NCBI GenBank assembly: GCA_937934115.1
Contig: CALHAH010000022.1
Coordinates: 23,119-87,118 of the forward strand
Length of the DNA: 64,000 nucleotides
Direction: 5' to 3'
Origin: an uncultured Thermoanaerobaculum sp.
GTDB taxonomy: Bacteria; Acidobacteriota; Thermoanaerobaculia; Thermoanaerobaculales; Thermoanaerobaculaceae
Shown here: in pieces, positions 28,746 through 38,830 of the stretch
How the letters are laid out: each line of letters starts with the position of its first letter
Numbering within the stretch: the stretch's first letter is position 1
Position numbers and translations under genes: made by a program
The notes under the pieces: generated by a model
What the model was told of the DNA's origin: nothing
What the model saw: the letters and a program-made list of their open reading frames with translations, nothing else
Databases searched by the model: none

Positions 28746-29792
28746 ATGGTCAAAAAAGGCGTAGCTGCGGTGGAGGAGGGGGTGCTTGCGCTCCTTTACG
28801 ATGCTGTTCGTTGTTTGCCCGCGGGTCTGATCGTGGTGAGCGAAGACGGCAGAATTGTGTTTTGCAACGAAAAAGCCGACGCCATCCGTGGTGTGGGAGA
28901 ACGATTGGGACGGCCTGTAGCCGAGTGCCATCCAGCCCGTTCGTTGCCGGCTTTGGAAGCGCTTTTGCACCGCTTCCGCGACGCTCCGCCCGACCGTGAC
29001 CACCCGGTGGTGGTGGAACGCGGGGAGAAATGGGAGGTTCTTTACCAACGCATCACCGGTGAGGATGGCAGGTTCCGAGGCGTGGTGTGGTTGGCCCACG
29101 ATATTTCTCGGCACAAGCTTATACAGCAGCAACTCTTGCACCACGAGCGTATGGCGGGCTTGGGGAGCATGGCCGCGCGGCTGGCTCACGACATCAAAAA
29201 CCCTTTGAACGTGGTAGCGGGTGCCGCCCACAACCTCAGGGGACTGGTTAGCGATCCGCTGGCACAGGAAATGGTTGCGCTCATCGAAACCCAGGTGCGG
29301 CGCCTGGAGGAGCTTTTGATGCAACTGCGAGAGATCACCCGTCCCCTAAAACCTCGCTTTGGCCAGGTGCGCGTGAACGAGTTTTTCCAGGAGTTCATGG
29401 GGAAGCAACCGCCGCAGATCCGCAAACAGGTGGAGCTCCTACCCTTGGATGAGGAGGCGGTGGTGCGTTTGGACCCGCAACTTCTAGGTCGCTTTCTGGA
29501 CAACGCCCTCGCCAACGCTCTCCACCACTCGCCCCGGGTTGTGGTGCGTCTTCAACTGGCCACCGAGCCGGAAGGGGAGTGGCTCGTGGTCAGCGTGCGC
29601 GACTTTGGCCCGGGCTTTCCCCAGGAGGTGCTGGAGCGGCTTTTTCAGCCTTTCGTTTCCACCCGACCTGATGGTTTGGGGTTGGGTCTCACCATCATGC
29701 GGGAAATTTGCGTGCTGCACGGTGGGGACCTTAAGGTGGAGAACCACCCCGAAGGCGGGGCAGTGGTCACCGGCCGGTTTGCTACCCGATGA
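28746..29792 (+). CDS. Cytosolic PAS-domain sensor histidine kinase
   Basis: PAS with [13 protein letters not shown]-box [17 protein letters not shown]-box [11 protein letters not shown]; no TM segment. Confidence 0.85.
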   Translation: MVKKGVAAVEEGVLALLYDAVRCLPAGLIVVSEDGRIVFCNEKADAIRGVGERLGRPVAECHPARSLPALEALLHRFRDAPPDRDHPVVVERGEKWEVLYQRITGEDGRFRGVVWLAHDISRHKLIQQQLLHHERMAGLGSMAARLAHDIKNPLNVVAGAAHNLRGLVSDPLAQEMVALIETQVRRLEELLMQLREITRPLKPRFGQVRVNEFFQEFMGKQPPQIRKQVELLPLDEEAVVRLDPQLLGRFLDNALANALHHSPRVVVRLQLATEPEGEWLVVSVRDFGPGFPQEVLERLFQPFVSTRPDGLGLGLTIMREICVLHGGDLKVENHPEGGAVVTGRFATR

Positions 29793-31129
29793 CGAATCAA
29801 GGCCGAGTTTTCCTCGTGGAAGATGAAGCCGCCGCTGTCCGGGTCACACAGCTGGCCTTAGAACGGGCCGGCTTCGAAGTCCTGGCCTGTGGGGATGCCG
29901 CCGCGGCGCTGCGCCGCTTCGACGAGGTGACCCCGGACGTGGTGGTGGCAGATTACCTTTTGCCTGGCCTTTCTGGACTTGAGCTCTTGCGGTACGTAAA
30001 CCGACGAGCCCCTGATGTGCCGGTGGTCCTCATTACCGGCCACGGCAGTGAGAAGCTGGCGGTGGAAGCGCTCAAGCTGGGTGCCTATTCCTACCTCCCC
30101 AAGCCGTTGGATTTCGAAGAGCTGGTGCTGGTTCTCCGTCGCGCGGTGGAGGTGAAGAGGCTGCGGGAGGAAAGCCGTCGGGTACAGCTGGAGAGCGCCA
30201 CCGCGGAGCTGGTGGGCCGCTCGCAAGCCTTAGCAGAGGTGCGCCAGCTGATCGCCGACTTGGCTCCCACTGAGGTGACCGTGCTCATCTTGGGTGAAAC
30301 CGGAACCGGCAAGGAACTGGTGGCCCGCGCCATCCATCGCGGTTCTCGACGCGCCCGCGGCCGCTTCGTGGCCGTGAACTGCGCTGCTATCCCGGAAACC
30401 CTTCTGGAAGCAGAACTTTTTGGCTATGTGAAGGGTGCCTTTACGGGTGCCGAGGCGCGTCGCGAAGGCAAGTTTGTGGCGGCCTCCGGTGGCACTTTGT
30501 TTTTAGATGAAGTGGGGGAGCTACCCCTTTCCCTGCAGCCTAAGCTTTTACGGGCACTGGAGGAAAAAGAAGTAACGCCACTGGGCTCCGACCGATCTGT
30601 GGCTGTGGACGTGCGTCTGGTGGCCGCCACCAACCGCGATTTGCAGGCTTTGGTCAAAGAGGGCAAATTCCGCCCCGACTTGTACTTCCGCCTCAACGTC
30701 GTGCCCATAAAGCTTGCGCCTTTGCGGGAGCGGCGGGAGGATATTGAGCCTCTGGTGCAGTACCTTTTGCCCCGCATAGCCGCCCGTCACGGAAAGCCCA
30801 TCCGTGACGTGGAGCCGGGGCTTTACGCGTGGCTGGCTGCCCAGGAGTGGCCGGGGAACGTTCGCGAGTTGGAAAACACCTTAGAACGCTTGGTGGTTCT
30901 TGCCGCTGATGGCGTCTTGCGTCCCCCTGCGGGTGCGAAGGGCGTGCTTTTGCCCTTTTATGAGGAAAAGGAGCGCGTGCTGGCGGCGTTTGAAAGGGAA
31001 TACCTGCGTTTCGGCCTGAAGATGGTGGCGGGAAACCTTTCAGAGCTTTCTCGGCGCTCGGGGATTTCTCCCAGGCACCTCTACAACCTCCTGCGAAAGC
31101 ACGGCTTACACCAGGAAAAAAGCGACTAA
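29789..31129 (+). CDS. NtrC-family sigma-54-dependent response regulator
   Basis: Receiver + AAA+ [44 protein letters not shown] + Fis-type HTH. Confidence 0.93.
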   Translation: MTNQGRVFLVEDEAAAVRVTQLALERAGFEVLACGDAAAALRRFDEVTPDVVVADYLLPGLSGLELLRYVNRRAPDVPVVLITGHGSEKLAVEALKLGAYSYLPKPLDFEELVLVLRRAVEVKRLREESRRVQLESATAELVGRSQALAEVRQLIADLAPTEVTVLILGETGTGKELVARAIHRGSRRARGRFVAVNCAAIPETLLEAELFGYVKGAFTGAEARREGKFVAASGGTLFLDEVGELPLSLQPKLLRALEEKEVTPLGSDRSVAVDVRLVAATNRDLQALVKEGKFRPDLYFRLNVVPIKLAPLRERREDIEPLVQYLLPRIAARHGKPIRDVEPGLYAWLAAQEWPGNVRELENTLERLVVLAADGVLRPPAGAKGVLLPFYEEKERVLAAFEREYLRFGLKMVAGNLSELSRRSGISPRHLYNLLRKHGLHQEKSD

Positions 31130-31231
31130 CGCGCGAGCTTTTGCCCCGCGCCAAAATCCGGCATTGTTTTGCCGTTTTCCAAGATGTCTATGTTCTTTTT
31201 TGTCAGAACCTTACGAAACATAACCAAGTGT

Positions 31232-31249
31232 TCGGCAATGGAATGCCGA
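31232..31249 (+). promoter_or_regulatory. Candidate upstream activator site TCGGCA-N6-TGCCGA
   Basis: Perfect 6-bp inverted repeat about 80-90 bp upstream of the sigma-54-like promoter. Confidence 0.4.
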
Positions 31250-31324
31250 GGGCACCATGCCTCCGCGGCGTCGTCACCAGAGTTAAGCTGTTGCCAAAGC
31301 GTGACATGTCGTCTTTTATGTATC

Positions 31325-31340
31325 TGGCATGCCTTTTGCT
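31325..31340 (+). promoter_or_regulatory. Sigma-54-type promoter TGGCATGCCTTTTGCT
   Basis: GG (31326-27) and GC (31338-39) separated by 10 nt; good match to TGGCAC-N5-TTGCW. Confidence 0.7.
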
Positions 31341-31361
31341 TCCAGACTTGCGGGAGGTGCT

Positions 31362-31805
31362 ATGGCCGAGAGGGATCGTCGGGAGTTTCTGGTAAACCTC
31401 ATCTTGGGTTTGTCTGTGGTCCCAGGTTTTGCCTTGGCAGCTCGGCATGTGTTGCGCTACCTCGTACCGCCGGAAGCCCAGCGGAAAACCGAGGTGCGCC
31501 TCACGCGGCTGGCCGATTTGCCTGTGGGTGGCGGCCGGGAATTCAAGGGGGTTTTGGGCAACGACTTGATTGTCGCGCGTTTGCCTTCCGGGGACGTTAG
31601 GGTCTTTTCCTCTATTTGCACACACTTGGGTTGCCACGTGCAATGGGATCAGGTGGCGGGAAACTTCCTGTGCCCATGCCATCTGGCGCGGTTTGACACG
31701 GAAGGTAAGGTGCTGGGCGGTCCCCCCCCCGCGCCCCTACCGTCGTTTCCGGTGCGCGTGAGCGGGCAGGACGTGTACGTGACGGTGCCGGTAAAGGAGG
31801 GGTAA
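31362..31805 (+). CDS. Rieske [2Fe-2S] protein
   Basis: CTHLGCHVQW and CPCHLARFD motifs, N-terminal TM. Confidence 0.92.
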   Translation: MAERDRREFLVNLILGLSVVPGFALAARHVLRYLVPPEAQRKTEVRLTRLADLPVGGGREFKGVLGNDLIVARLPSGDVRVFSSICTHLGCHVQWDQVAGNFLCPCHLARFDTEGKVLGGPPPAPLPSFPVRVSGQDVYVTVPVKEG

Positions 31806-31808
31806 GGC

Positions 31809-32924
31809 ATGGCCAATCAGCGCGCATTACCGAAGTGGCTGCGGTTTTTGCGGGAACGGGTACCGGTTAACATTGAAATTTTCGAGGAGTTGTCCAAGGA
31901 ACCCATCCCCCACCACATGAAGAACTGGTGGTACTGCTTGGGCGGGACGCCCCTCATGCTGTTGGCCATTCAAGTGGTCACCGGCATTCTTTTGACTTTT
32001 TACTACCGTCCATCCCCCGACGAAGCCTACAACTCGGTGCGCATGATTACCGAAGAGGTTCCCTTTGGTTGGTGGATCCGCTCGGTGCATCACTGGGCTG
32101 CCAACCTCATGGTTTTGGCGGTGGGTCTCCACCTGATCCGGGTGTTTTTCACCGGTGCGTACCGTAAGCCCCGGGAACTGAACTGGGTGGTGGGCACTGG
32201 GTTGTTGTTTACTACCTTAGGGTTCGCTTTTACCGGCTACGCCTTAGTTTACGATCAGCTTTCTTACTGGGCGGCCACCGTGGGCACCAACGTGGCGGAA
32301 CAGTTCCCACTGATTGGCCCATGGATCGCCAAGCTCCTGCGAGGGGGTGAGACCGTTAACCCCACCACCCTTACCCGCTTTTTTGTGTTTCACGTGGGGG
32401 CCATGCCGACCCTGATGGTGATCTTCTTGGGTTTGCACATTTTCCTGTTGCGGATTCATGGGGTTATGGAGTTAGAAGCCCCGCCGGAAGTTCAAGAAAC
32501 ACCCCTTACGGTGGAAGAGGATCGCGAAGGTAAGCGCCGCTTCGACCCTAACCGATTTTTTGCTTTCTTCCCTGACCACGTGACGACCGAGTTGTTGGTG
32601 GGCATGTTCCTCCTCACCCTGGTCACCATGCTCGCCATTGTCTTTCCCGCCCACCTCGGCCCGCCGGCCAACCCCGACGAAACTCCCTTGCATATCAAGC
32701 CCGAGTGGTACTTCTACCCGGTGTTTCGGTGGTTGAAGCTCGTTCCTCTGTGGGCAGCCATGGCCGGTCTACTTTTAGGAGGTGTGGCTTTTGTGTTTTG
32801 GCCTTTCGTTGACGGCTGGATCCGCAAAGTGAAACCACGTAGCGAGTTGGGAACGGTCATTGGTGCGGTGGCGGCTTTGCTTTTGGTGACGTTCCTGCTT
32901 TGGGAAGCTTTAGCGACGCACTAA
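31809..32924 (+). CDS. Cytochrome b (bc-type complex)
   Basis: WWYCLGGTPLMLLAIQVVTGILLTFYY, HHWAANLMVLAVGLHLIRVFFTGAYRKPRELNW, KPEWYFYPVFRWLK. Confidence 0.93.
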   Translation: MANQRALPKWLRFLRERVPVNIEIFEELSKEPIPHHMKNWWYCLGGTPLMLLAIQVVTGILLTFYYRPSPDEAYNSVRMITEEVPFGWWIRSVHHWAANLMVLAVGLHLIRVFFTGAYRKPRELNWVVGTGLLFTTLGFAFTGYALVYDQLSYWAATVGTNVAEQFPLIGPWIAKLLRGGETVNPTTLTRFFVFHVGAMPTLMVIFLGLHIFLLRIHGVMELEAPPEVQETPLTVEEDREGKRRFDPNRFFAFFPDHVTTELLVGMFLLTLVTMLAIVFPAHLGPPANPDETPLHIKPEWYFYPVFRWLKLVPLWAAMAGLLLGGVAFVFWPFVDGWIRKVKPRSELGTVIGAVAALLLVTFLLWEALATH

Positions 32925-32939
32925 AAGGAGGGAGGGTTT

Positions 32940-34313
32940 ATGAGTCTTCAGTTTAAGAAGATCGTCGTGGCCATATTTGCCTTGGCCTTTACTGCTGCGG
33001 TGATCATCGTGGGACTAATCGAAAAAGAGCGGGCCAAGCCCGAAAAGGCGGCGGTAGCTTACGCCGATGAGGTCACCAAGGCGTGTATTAAGTGCCATGA
33101 CGAAAAACACGCGGCGGTGGATTGGAGCCGGCAGTGGGAGCAGTCCCGGCACGCGCAAAAGGGCATTGGCTGTATGGCTTGCCATGAGGCCAAGGACGGT
33201 GACAAAGACCTGTGGCTGCACGAGGGCTACAAGATCGCCACGGTTCCTTCGCCTTTGGACTGCAAATCCTGTCACGAACAGCAGTTTAAGGAGTTTACCG
33301 AGTCGCACCATGCCAAGGCCGCGCAGTTCATTGGCTCCTTGGACAACCTCTTGGGTGAAATTGTCGAGGGCCCCCCAGCGGCCAACTTGGGGTGCAAGCA
33401 GTGCCACGGTTCCACGGTGCAAATCCAACGGACGGGCGACCCGAAGACCGATGGCTTGCCCCTGCCTGGCTCGTGGCCCAACACTGGCATCGGTCGGGTC
33501 AACCCTGATGGGTCCCTGGGAACCTGCACCGCGTGTCATACCCGTCACATGTTTTCCAAAAAGCAAGCCCGGGAGCCCCGTACGTGTGGCCGTTGCCATA
33601 TGGGTCCTGATCACCCCCAGATGGAAGTTTACGAGGAGTCCAAACACGGGATCATGTTTGCCGCCTGGCGCGAAAAGATGCGTTTGGATGCTGACGAGTG
33701 GATCGTCGGCAAGACCTACACGGCGGCACCTACGTGCGTGACCTGCCACATGGGTGCTACGCCTACCATGAAAGCCACCCATGACGTGGGGGCTCGCATT
33801 TCCTGGACTTTGCGGCCACTTTTCTCCAAGCGCTTAGAAAACTGGGAAGAAAAGCGCGACCGCATGAGGAAGGTATGCCTGGAGTGCCACGGCAAAAACT
33901 GGGTGGACAACTACTTCGTGATGTTTGATGACGCCGTGGAGCTGTGGAACAACAAGTTCGCCAAACCCGCCAACGACATCATGGAAAAGCTCAAGGCCGC
34001 CGGCAAGGTCACGGCCACACCCTTTGACGATCCCATCGAGTGGACCTTCTACGAGCTCTGGCACCATGAGGGCCGTCGGGCGCGGCATGGCGCTTCCATG
34101 ATGGGGCCCGACTTTACCCAGTGGCATGGGTTTTACGAGGTGGCCAAGCACTTTTACACCAAGTTCCTGCCTGAGGCGGAACGCCTCCTCCCTGGGGTAA
34201 CCGCAGGTATTAACCAAATCCCTGAGCATGCGTGGCGCCAGGGACTTACCAAGGAGCAAATTCAGCAGATGCTGGACTTTTATCAGAGCCGTTACCAGCA
34301 AAGGGTGCAGTAA
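32940..34313 (+). CDS. Octaheme cytochrome c, hydroxylamine-oxidoreductase-like family
   Basis: Eight CxxCH motifs counted (CIKCH, CMACH, CKSCH, CKQCH, CTACH, CGRCH, CVTCH, CLECH); ELWHHEGRRARHGASMMGPDFTQWHG resembles HAO family. Confidence 0.8.
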   Translation: MSLQFKKIVVAIFALAFTAAVIIVGLIEKERAKPEKAAVAYADEVTKACIKCHDEKHAAVDWSRQWEQSRHAQKGIGCMACHEAKDGDKDLWLHEGYKIATVPSPLDCKSCHEQQFKEFTESHHAKAAQFIGSLDNLLGEIVEGPPAANLGCKQCHGSTVQIQRTGDPKTDGLPLPGSWPNTGIGRVNPDGSLGTCTACHTRHMFSKKQAREPRTCGRCHMGPDHPQMEVYEESKHGIMFAAWREKMRLDADEWIVGKTYTAAPTCVTCHMGATPTMKATHDVGARISWTLRPLFSKRLENWEEKRDRMRKVCLECHGKNWVDNYFVMFDDAVELWNNKFAKPANDIMEKLKAAGKVTATPFDDPIEWTFYELWHHEGRRARHGASMMGPDFTQWHGFYEVAKHFYTKFLPEAERLLPGVTAGINQIPEHAWRQGLTKEQIQQMLDFYQSRYQQRVQ

Positions 34314-34389
34314 GCAAAAAGGGTGGCCAAGGCCTCCCCTTTTCCCCTGGTCTTGCGAAAACAAGACCAAAGATAAGGAGGATGCGGTG

Positions 34390-35901
34390 ATGAAACGATG
34401 GATGGTTGTCATGATGGTCACGGCAGTTGTGGGTTTTGCGTGGGCGCAAACCCCCCCAGCGCAAGCTGGCCCAGAAAAGCCAAAGCTTTCCTTGAGCCTT
34501 TCTGGGTTTTACGAATTTAACGGCTACACTCAAAACAACTTCTTCTTTGGGGCACGGCCTTCGGGTTTGGTCACCGACCATGACGATTACGCCGTTCAGC
34601 TCTTGCGTCTGCAGAGCGAGTTGGCCTACGGACCCAACCTCAAAGCCGTGATGCGGGTGGACTACGCCCAAGGAATCTGGGGCATTGACGATCAATACCG
34701 CGATAATTTCCGTCCGGGATTTTCCAACCTTTACAACAACAAGGACACTAACTCCACCGTCCATGTGGACTGGGCCTACGTGGAGTTTAACGCTACCAAG
34801 CTAGCAAACACCACCTTCCGCATTGGCCGCATGAAGAACGCCTTGGGTAACCTCTTGGTATTGGATCAGGACGGTGATGGGGTGCAGGTGGTCAGGAAAT
34901 TCGGCGACTGGAACGCAACGTTAGCCTGGACGAAGATGTACGAAGGTGCTGATAGCCTCACCGACAATGCGGTGGGAACCACCAACGGCAAGGATGCCGA
35001 TCTTTTCTACTTGAATTTCCAGGGCAAGGTTAAGAATTTTGACCTGGAGCCGTTTTTCGCGTACTACACTGACCGCGGCTACCGCGATGGGACTACCTAC
35101 CTCCCCAACGAGCTCCAGTACTTCAACGCTCGCTTTCGCCCTAACATCACCAGCGCGCAGGTGGCGGGTGTGGCCTTTTCCGGGAAGGTAGGCAAGCTGA
35201 GCCTCAAGGGTGAGGTGGACTATCTGACGGGCAAGGACAAAGTCCGCAACGCTAACTCCGGCCCTTTCCAGCTCTTGGACGTGAACAACGGCGACTTGCG
35301 CGGCTACAACGTTTACGTGGATGCCAGACTGCCGGTGGGCAAGACCACGCTCGGAGCAGTCTTTGGCCTAGGCTCCGGCGATGACGATCTCATGTCCGGC
35401 AAGGGGAACATCAACAAAATCCGCACCAACGGGTTTTTCTACATCACGGAAATTTGGGAAGACTCCATCATGCCCGATGAAGAAGGAATTACGCCTCAGG
35501 GCTTGGGTTCGCCCGCATCCCGTGGCTACCGGGAGTTTGAAAACACCACGCTTTTGCAGCTAAATGCCACCTTCCCCCTGCGCCCGGACCTGAAGCTCTT
35601 CGTTTCGGGGACGTACATTCGCGCCACGGAAGCCCTGCACCCTTGGGCTGATCTCAATCGCAACGGCGCCATTGATCCCGGTGAGTTTGGTGCTGCGTCT
35701 TCCCGCGATCTGGGCAAAGAAATTGATTTCAAGCTGGACTGGACGGTGATGGACAACTTGGTGTGGACGCTGCGGGGTGGCTATTTCTGGCCAGGTGACG
35801 CGGCGTTGTACCTGGTGAACGGCAACAACCTCCACGCCAAGAACGCTTGGGAGCTGCGGACCCAGCTCACCTTTACCTTTGGTGGGCTGAAGATCATGTA
35901 A
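34390..35901 (+). CDS. Outer-membrane beta-barrel porin-like protein
   Basis: Signal peptide; alternating amphipathic strands; terminal ...LRTQLTFTFGGLKIM. Confidence 0.65.
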   Translation: MKRWMVVMMVTAVVGFAWAQTPPAQAGPEKPKLSLSLSGFYEFNGYTQNNFFFGARPSGLVTDHDDYAVQLLRLQSELAYGPNLKAVMRVDYAQGIWGIDDQYRDNFRPGFSNLYNNKDTNSTVHVDWAYVEFNATKLANTTFRIGRMKNALGNLLVLDQDGDGVQVVRKFGDWNATLAWTKMYEGADSLTDNAVGTTNGKDADLFYLNFQGKVKNFDLEPFFAYYTDRGYRDGTTYLPNELQYFNARFRPNITSAQVAGVAFSGKVGKLSLKGEVDYLTGKDKVRNANSGPFQLLDVNNGDLRGYNVYVDARLPVGKTTLGAVFGLGSGDDDLMSGKGNINKIRTNGFFYITEIWEDSIMPDEEGITPQGLGSPASRGYREFENTTLLQLNATFPLRPDLKLFVSGTYIRATEALHPWADLNRNGAIDPGEFGAASSRDLGKEIDFKLDWTVMDNLVWTLRGGYFWPGDAALYLVNGNNLHAKNAWELRTQLTFTFGGLKIM

Positions 35902-35912
35902 AGGAGGTGGTT

Positions 35913-36287
35913 ATGAAGGCAAGACTTCTTGTTGGCCTGCTGGTGGTGTTGCCCTTGGTGTTGGCGGCAGCGCCACCAAAGAAAACGAGGGCAGTGCACC
36001 CCCAGGTGGACACTCAAGAAGCCTGCGACGTCTGCCACCGCGAGGTGACCCCGGAAGTTGTAGAGGCTTGGTACCAAAGCCGCCACGGACTCATGAACGT
36101 GAAATGCTTCGTGTGCCACGGCACGGTTGGACCCGAGTTTGTGCGCCGGGCACCGGTATCCCGGTGTGTGGGGTGCCACAACGACAAGGTGGATTCCTTG
36201 GCCAACCCCTTTTTCAAAGGGAAGGATTGTTTTTCCTGCCATGCGGGGCATGAGCTCAACCCCCATAAGATTGGAGGTGGAAAATGA
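35913..36287 (+). CDS. Small periplasmic tetraheme cytochrome c
   Basis: Signal peptide plus CDVCH, CFVCH, CVGCH, CFSCH. Confidence 0.8.
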   Translation: MKARLLVGLLVVLPLVLAAAPPKKTRAVHPQVDTQEACDVCHREVTPEVVEAWYQSRHGLMNVKCFVCHGTVGPEFVRRAPVSRCVGCHNDKVDSLANPFFKGKDCFSCHAGHELNPHKIGGGK

Positions 36288-38533
36288 GCATTTCCAGAAG
36301 GGAGTTTCTTGAATCAGCGGCTGCTGCTTCCGCTCTGGCCGCACTTTCGGGTTTACCCAGGCCGGTGCAAGCGGCGGGCGGGGAGAAGTGGGTCAAGTCC
36401 GTGTGCCGGTACTGCGGCACCGGCTGTGGCCTCTACATTGGCGTGCGGGACGGCAAGGTCTTCGCAGTGAAAGGGGACAAAGACAACCACAACCAGGGGT
36501 TCCTTTGTCTGAAAGGTTTTCTACTACCGCAAATTCTCACTGCCCCTACCCGTTGCCTGTACCCGATGATTCGCAAGGATGGAAAACTGGTGCGGGCTTC
36601 CTGGGAGGAAGCCATGAGCTTGGTGGCATCCAAGTTCAAGGAAGCCATCGAAAAGTACGGGCCCGATGCCGTGGCTTTTTACGGCTCCGGACAAGGTTTG
36701 ACCGAAGAAACCTACGTTGCCAACAAGCTCTTTAAGGCAGGTATTCGCACCAACAACGTGGACGGGAACCCGCGTTTGTGCATGGCCTCGGCGGTGGGTG
36801 GTTACGTAACCACCTTTGGCAAGGACGAACCCATGGGCTGCTACGAGGACATTGACCACGCCGATGTGTTCCTGCTGGTGGGCACCAACACGGCGGAAGC
36901 ACACCCCATCCTCTTCCAGCGCATCGTGCGTCGCAAGGAAAAAGCCCCGGGCACCAAGGTGATTGTGATGGATCCCCGCCGTACTCCCACCGCCCGCATT
37001 GCGGACCTTCACATTTCTTTCAAGCCCGGCACTGACTTGGCCATCCTTAATGCCATGGCTTACGTCCTCGTGCATGAAGGGTACGTTGATGAGGAGTTCA
37101 TCAAAAACCATGTGGTGTTTGGTGAAGGAACCGAGACCAACAAGAGCTTTGAGGATTACAAGGCCTTCCTGGCCAAATACACCCCGGAAAAGGCAGCAGC
37201 CATCGCTGGCTGCAAAGCGGAAGACATTGTGACGGCTGCACGTTGGTTTGGGGCCAGGGGCAAAGCCTCTATGTCCATGTGGACCATGGGCTTAAACCAG
37301 CGGACCGAGGGTGTTTGGGCCAACAACTTGGTGCATAACCTTCACCTCATCACCGGGAAAATTGGGACACCCGGCTCCACCCCGTTCTCGCTTACCGGTC
37401 AACCCAACGCGTGTGGTGGTGTTCGCGATGGTGGCGCCCTTTCCCACCTCTTGCCCTACGGCCGCTTGATTGCCAACGAAGCCCACCGCAAGGAAATGGA
37501 AAAACTTTGGGGGGTGCCCGAGGGCACTCTCAAGCCCAAACCCGGGCCTTCCACAGTGGAAATGTTCCAAAAGGTCGAGGCTGGCGAGATTAAGTGCCTT
37601 TACATCATGTGCACCAACCCCGGCCAGTCTTTGCCCAACGTCGGCCGCTACCGTAAGGCGCTCCAGCGGGACGACGTGTTCGTGGTGGTGGCGGAAGCCT
37701 TCCACCCCACCCGCACCAGTGAGCTTGCGGACGTGGTTTTGCCAGCGGCAGCGTGGGCGGAGAAGGAAGGCGTCTACGGCTGCGCGGAACGCCGGTATCA
37801 GCTCTTGGAGCAAGCCATCCCGCCCTCGGGTGAGGCCCGTCCCGATTTTGAAATCCTCTGTGATCTGGGTCGGCGTCTCGGTCTTGGACACCTGGTGCCT
37901 TACAAGACGCCCACGGACATCTGGAACGAGATCCTCACCGTTTGCAAAGGTACCGTATATGACTTCACCGGCATGACGCGCGAACGCTTGCGGCAAGCCC
38001 ACGGTTTGCTTTGGCCTTTGCCCACCCCTGATCATCCGGGAACCAACCGCCGTTACGTCAAAGGCGAAGATCCCTTCGTGCCTGCCGACTGGCCGCACCG
38101 CATCAAGTTTTACGGCAGACCGGATGGCCGTGCCGTGGTCTGGATGCGGCCGTTCAAAGGACCCGAGGAAGCACCGGATGCCGAGTACCCCATGTACTAC
38201 ACCACCGGTCGCGTCATCGAACACTGGCACACCGGTACCATGACCCGCACCTGCAAGGAGCTGGTGCACGCCAACGCCGAAGCGGTAGCGGAGCTGCACC
38301 CCGCCGATGCCCAAAAGCTCGGGGTTAAAACCGGGGACAAGGTCAAGATCACGTCCCGCCGCGGGAGCCAGGTATTCAAGGTAAAGGTCACGGATACATC
38401 CCGGGAAAACCTGGTGTTCGTTCACATGCACGATGACCAACACCTGTGTAACCTCATCACCATTGATGCCTTGGACCCCATTTCCAAGCAGCCGGAGTTT
38501 AAGGTTTGCGGTGTTAAGGTTGAAAAGGCTTAA
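36284..38533 (+). CDS. napA: Periplasmic nitrate reductase catalytic subunit-like molybdopterin oxidoreductase
   Basis: Tat signal SRREFL; CRYCGTGCGLYIG...CLKG [4Fe-4S]; NPRLCMASAVGGYVTTFGKDEPMGCYEDI (Mo-ligating Cys region); TPGSTPFSLTGQPNACGG. Confidence 0.85.
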   Translation: MSISRREFLESAAAASALAALSGLPRPVQAAGGEKWVKSVCRYCGTGCGLYIGVRDGKVFAVKGDKDNHNQGFLCLKGFLLPQILTAPTRCLYPMIRKDGKLVRASWEEAMSLVASKFKEAIEKYGPDAVAFYGSGQGLTEETYVANKLFKAGIRTNNVDGNPRLCMASAVGGYVTTFGKDEPMGCYEDIDHADVFLLVGTNTAEAHPILFQRIVRRKEKAPGTKVIVMDPRRTPTARIADLHISFKPGTDLAILNAMAYVLVHEGYVDEEFIKNHVVFGEGTETNKSFEDYKAFLAKYTPEKAAAIAGCKAEDIVTAARWFGARGKASMSMWTMGLNQRTEGVWANNLVHNLHLITGKIGTPGSTPFSLTGQPNACGGVRDGGALSHLLPYGRLIANEAHRKEMEKLWGVPEGTLKPKPGPSTVEMFQKVEAGEIKCLYIMCTNPGQSLPNVGRYRKALQRDDVFVVVAEAFHPTRTSELADVVLPAAAWAEKEGVYGCAERRYQLLEQAIPPSGEARPDFEILCDLGRRLGLGHLVPYKTPTDIWNEILTVCKGTVYDFTGMTRERLRQAHGLLWPLPTPDHPGTNRRYVKGEDPFVPADWPHRIKFYGRPDGRAVVWMRPFKGPEEAPDAEYPMYYTTGRVIEHWHTGTMTRTCKELVHANAEAVAELHPADAQKLGVKTGDKVKITSRRGSQVFKVKVTDTSRENLVFVHMHDDQHLCNLITIDALDPISKQPEFKVCGVKVEKA

Positions 38534-38545
38534 AGTGCAAAGCCC

Positions 38546-38583
38546 GGGCCCCGGGTGAGGCGATCCCTCCCCGGGGCCCTTTT
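38546..38583 (+). terminator. Terminator-like hairpin between napA and napD
   Basis: GGGCCCCGGG (38546-55) pairs with CCCGGGGCCC (38570-79), followed by TTTT. Confidence 0.6.
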
Positions 38584-38593
38584 GGAGGTTGCC

Positions 38594-38830
38594 ATGGTCA
38601 TTGCTGGCGTCTTGATTACCACCAAGCCTGGGCAGGCGCCCTTCGTGGCTGCCAGCCTGGGCGCATCCCCACACGTGCAGCTGGTGGGCGGCGACGGGAG
38701 CGAGAGGCTTGCGGCAGTGGTGAGCCGGGAAAGCGGCGAGGCGTTGGAAGCTTGGGCGGAGGAGCTTTTGCGAGACGATGAAAGAATCTTGGGGGTTTAC
38801 CCCACCTTTGTGGGCCACGATCCGGAATGA
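38594..38830 (+). CDS. napD: NapD-like chaperone
   Basis: MVIAGVLITTKPGQAPFVAASLGASPHVQLVGGDGSERLAAVVSRESGEAL; position after napA. Confidence 0.7.
   Translation: MVIAGVLITTKPGQAPFVAASLGASPHVQLVGGDGSERLAAVVSRESGEALEAWAEELLRDDERILGVYPTFVGHDPE

Noticed and set aside
33015-33782. 255-aa minus-strand ORF inside the octaheme cytochrome
   Set aside because: Mirror frame of CxxCH-rich coding sequence; no start context or motifs.
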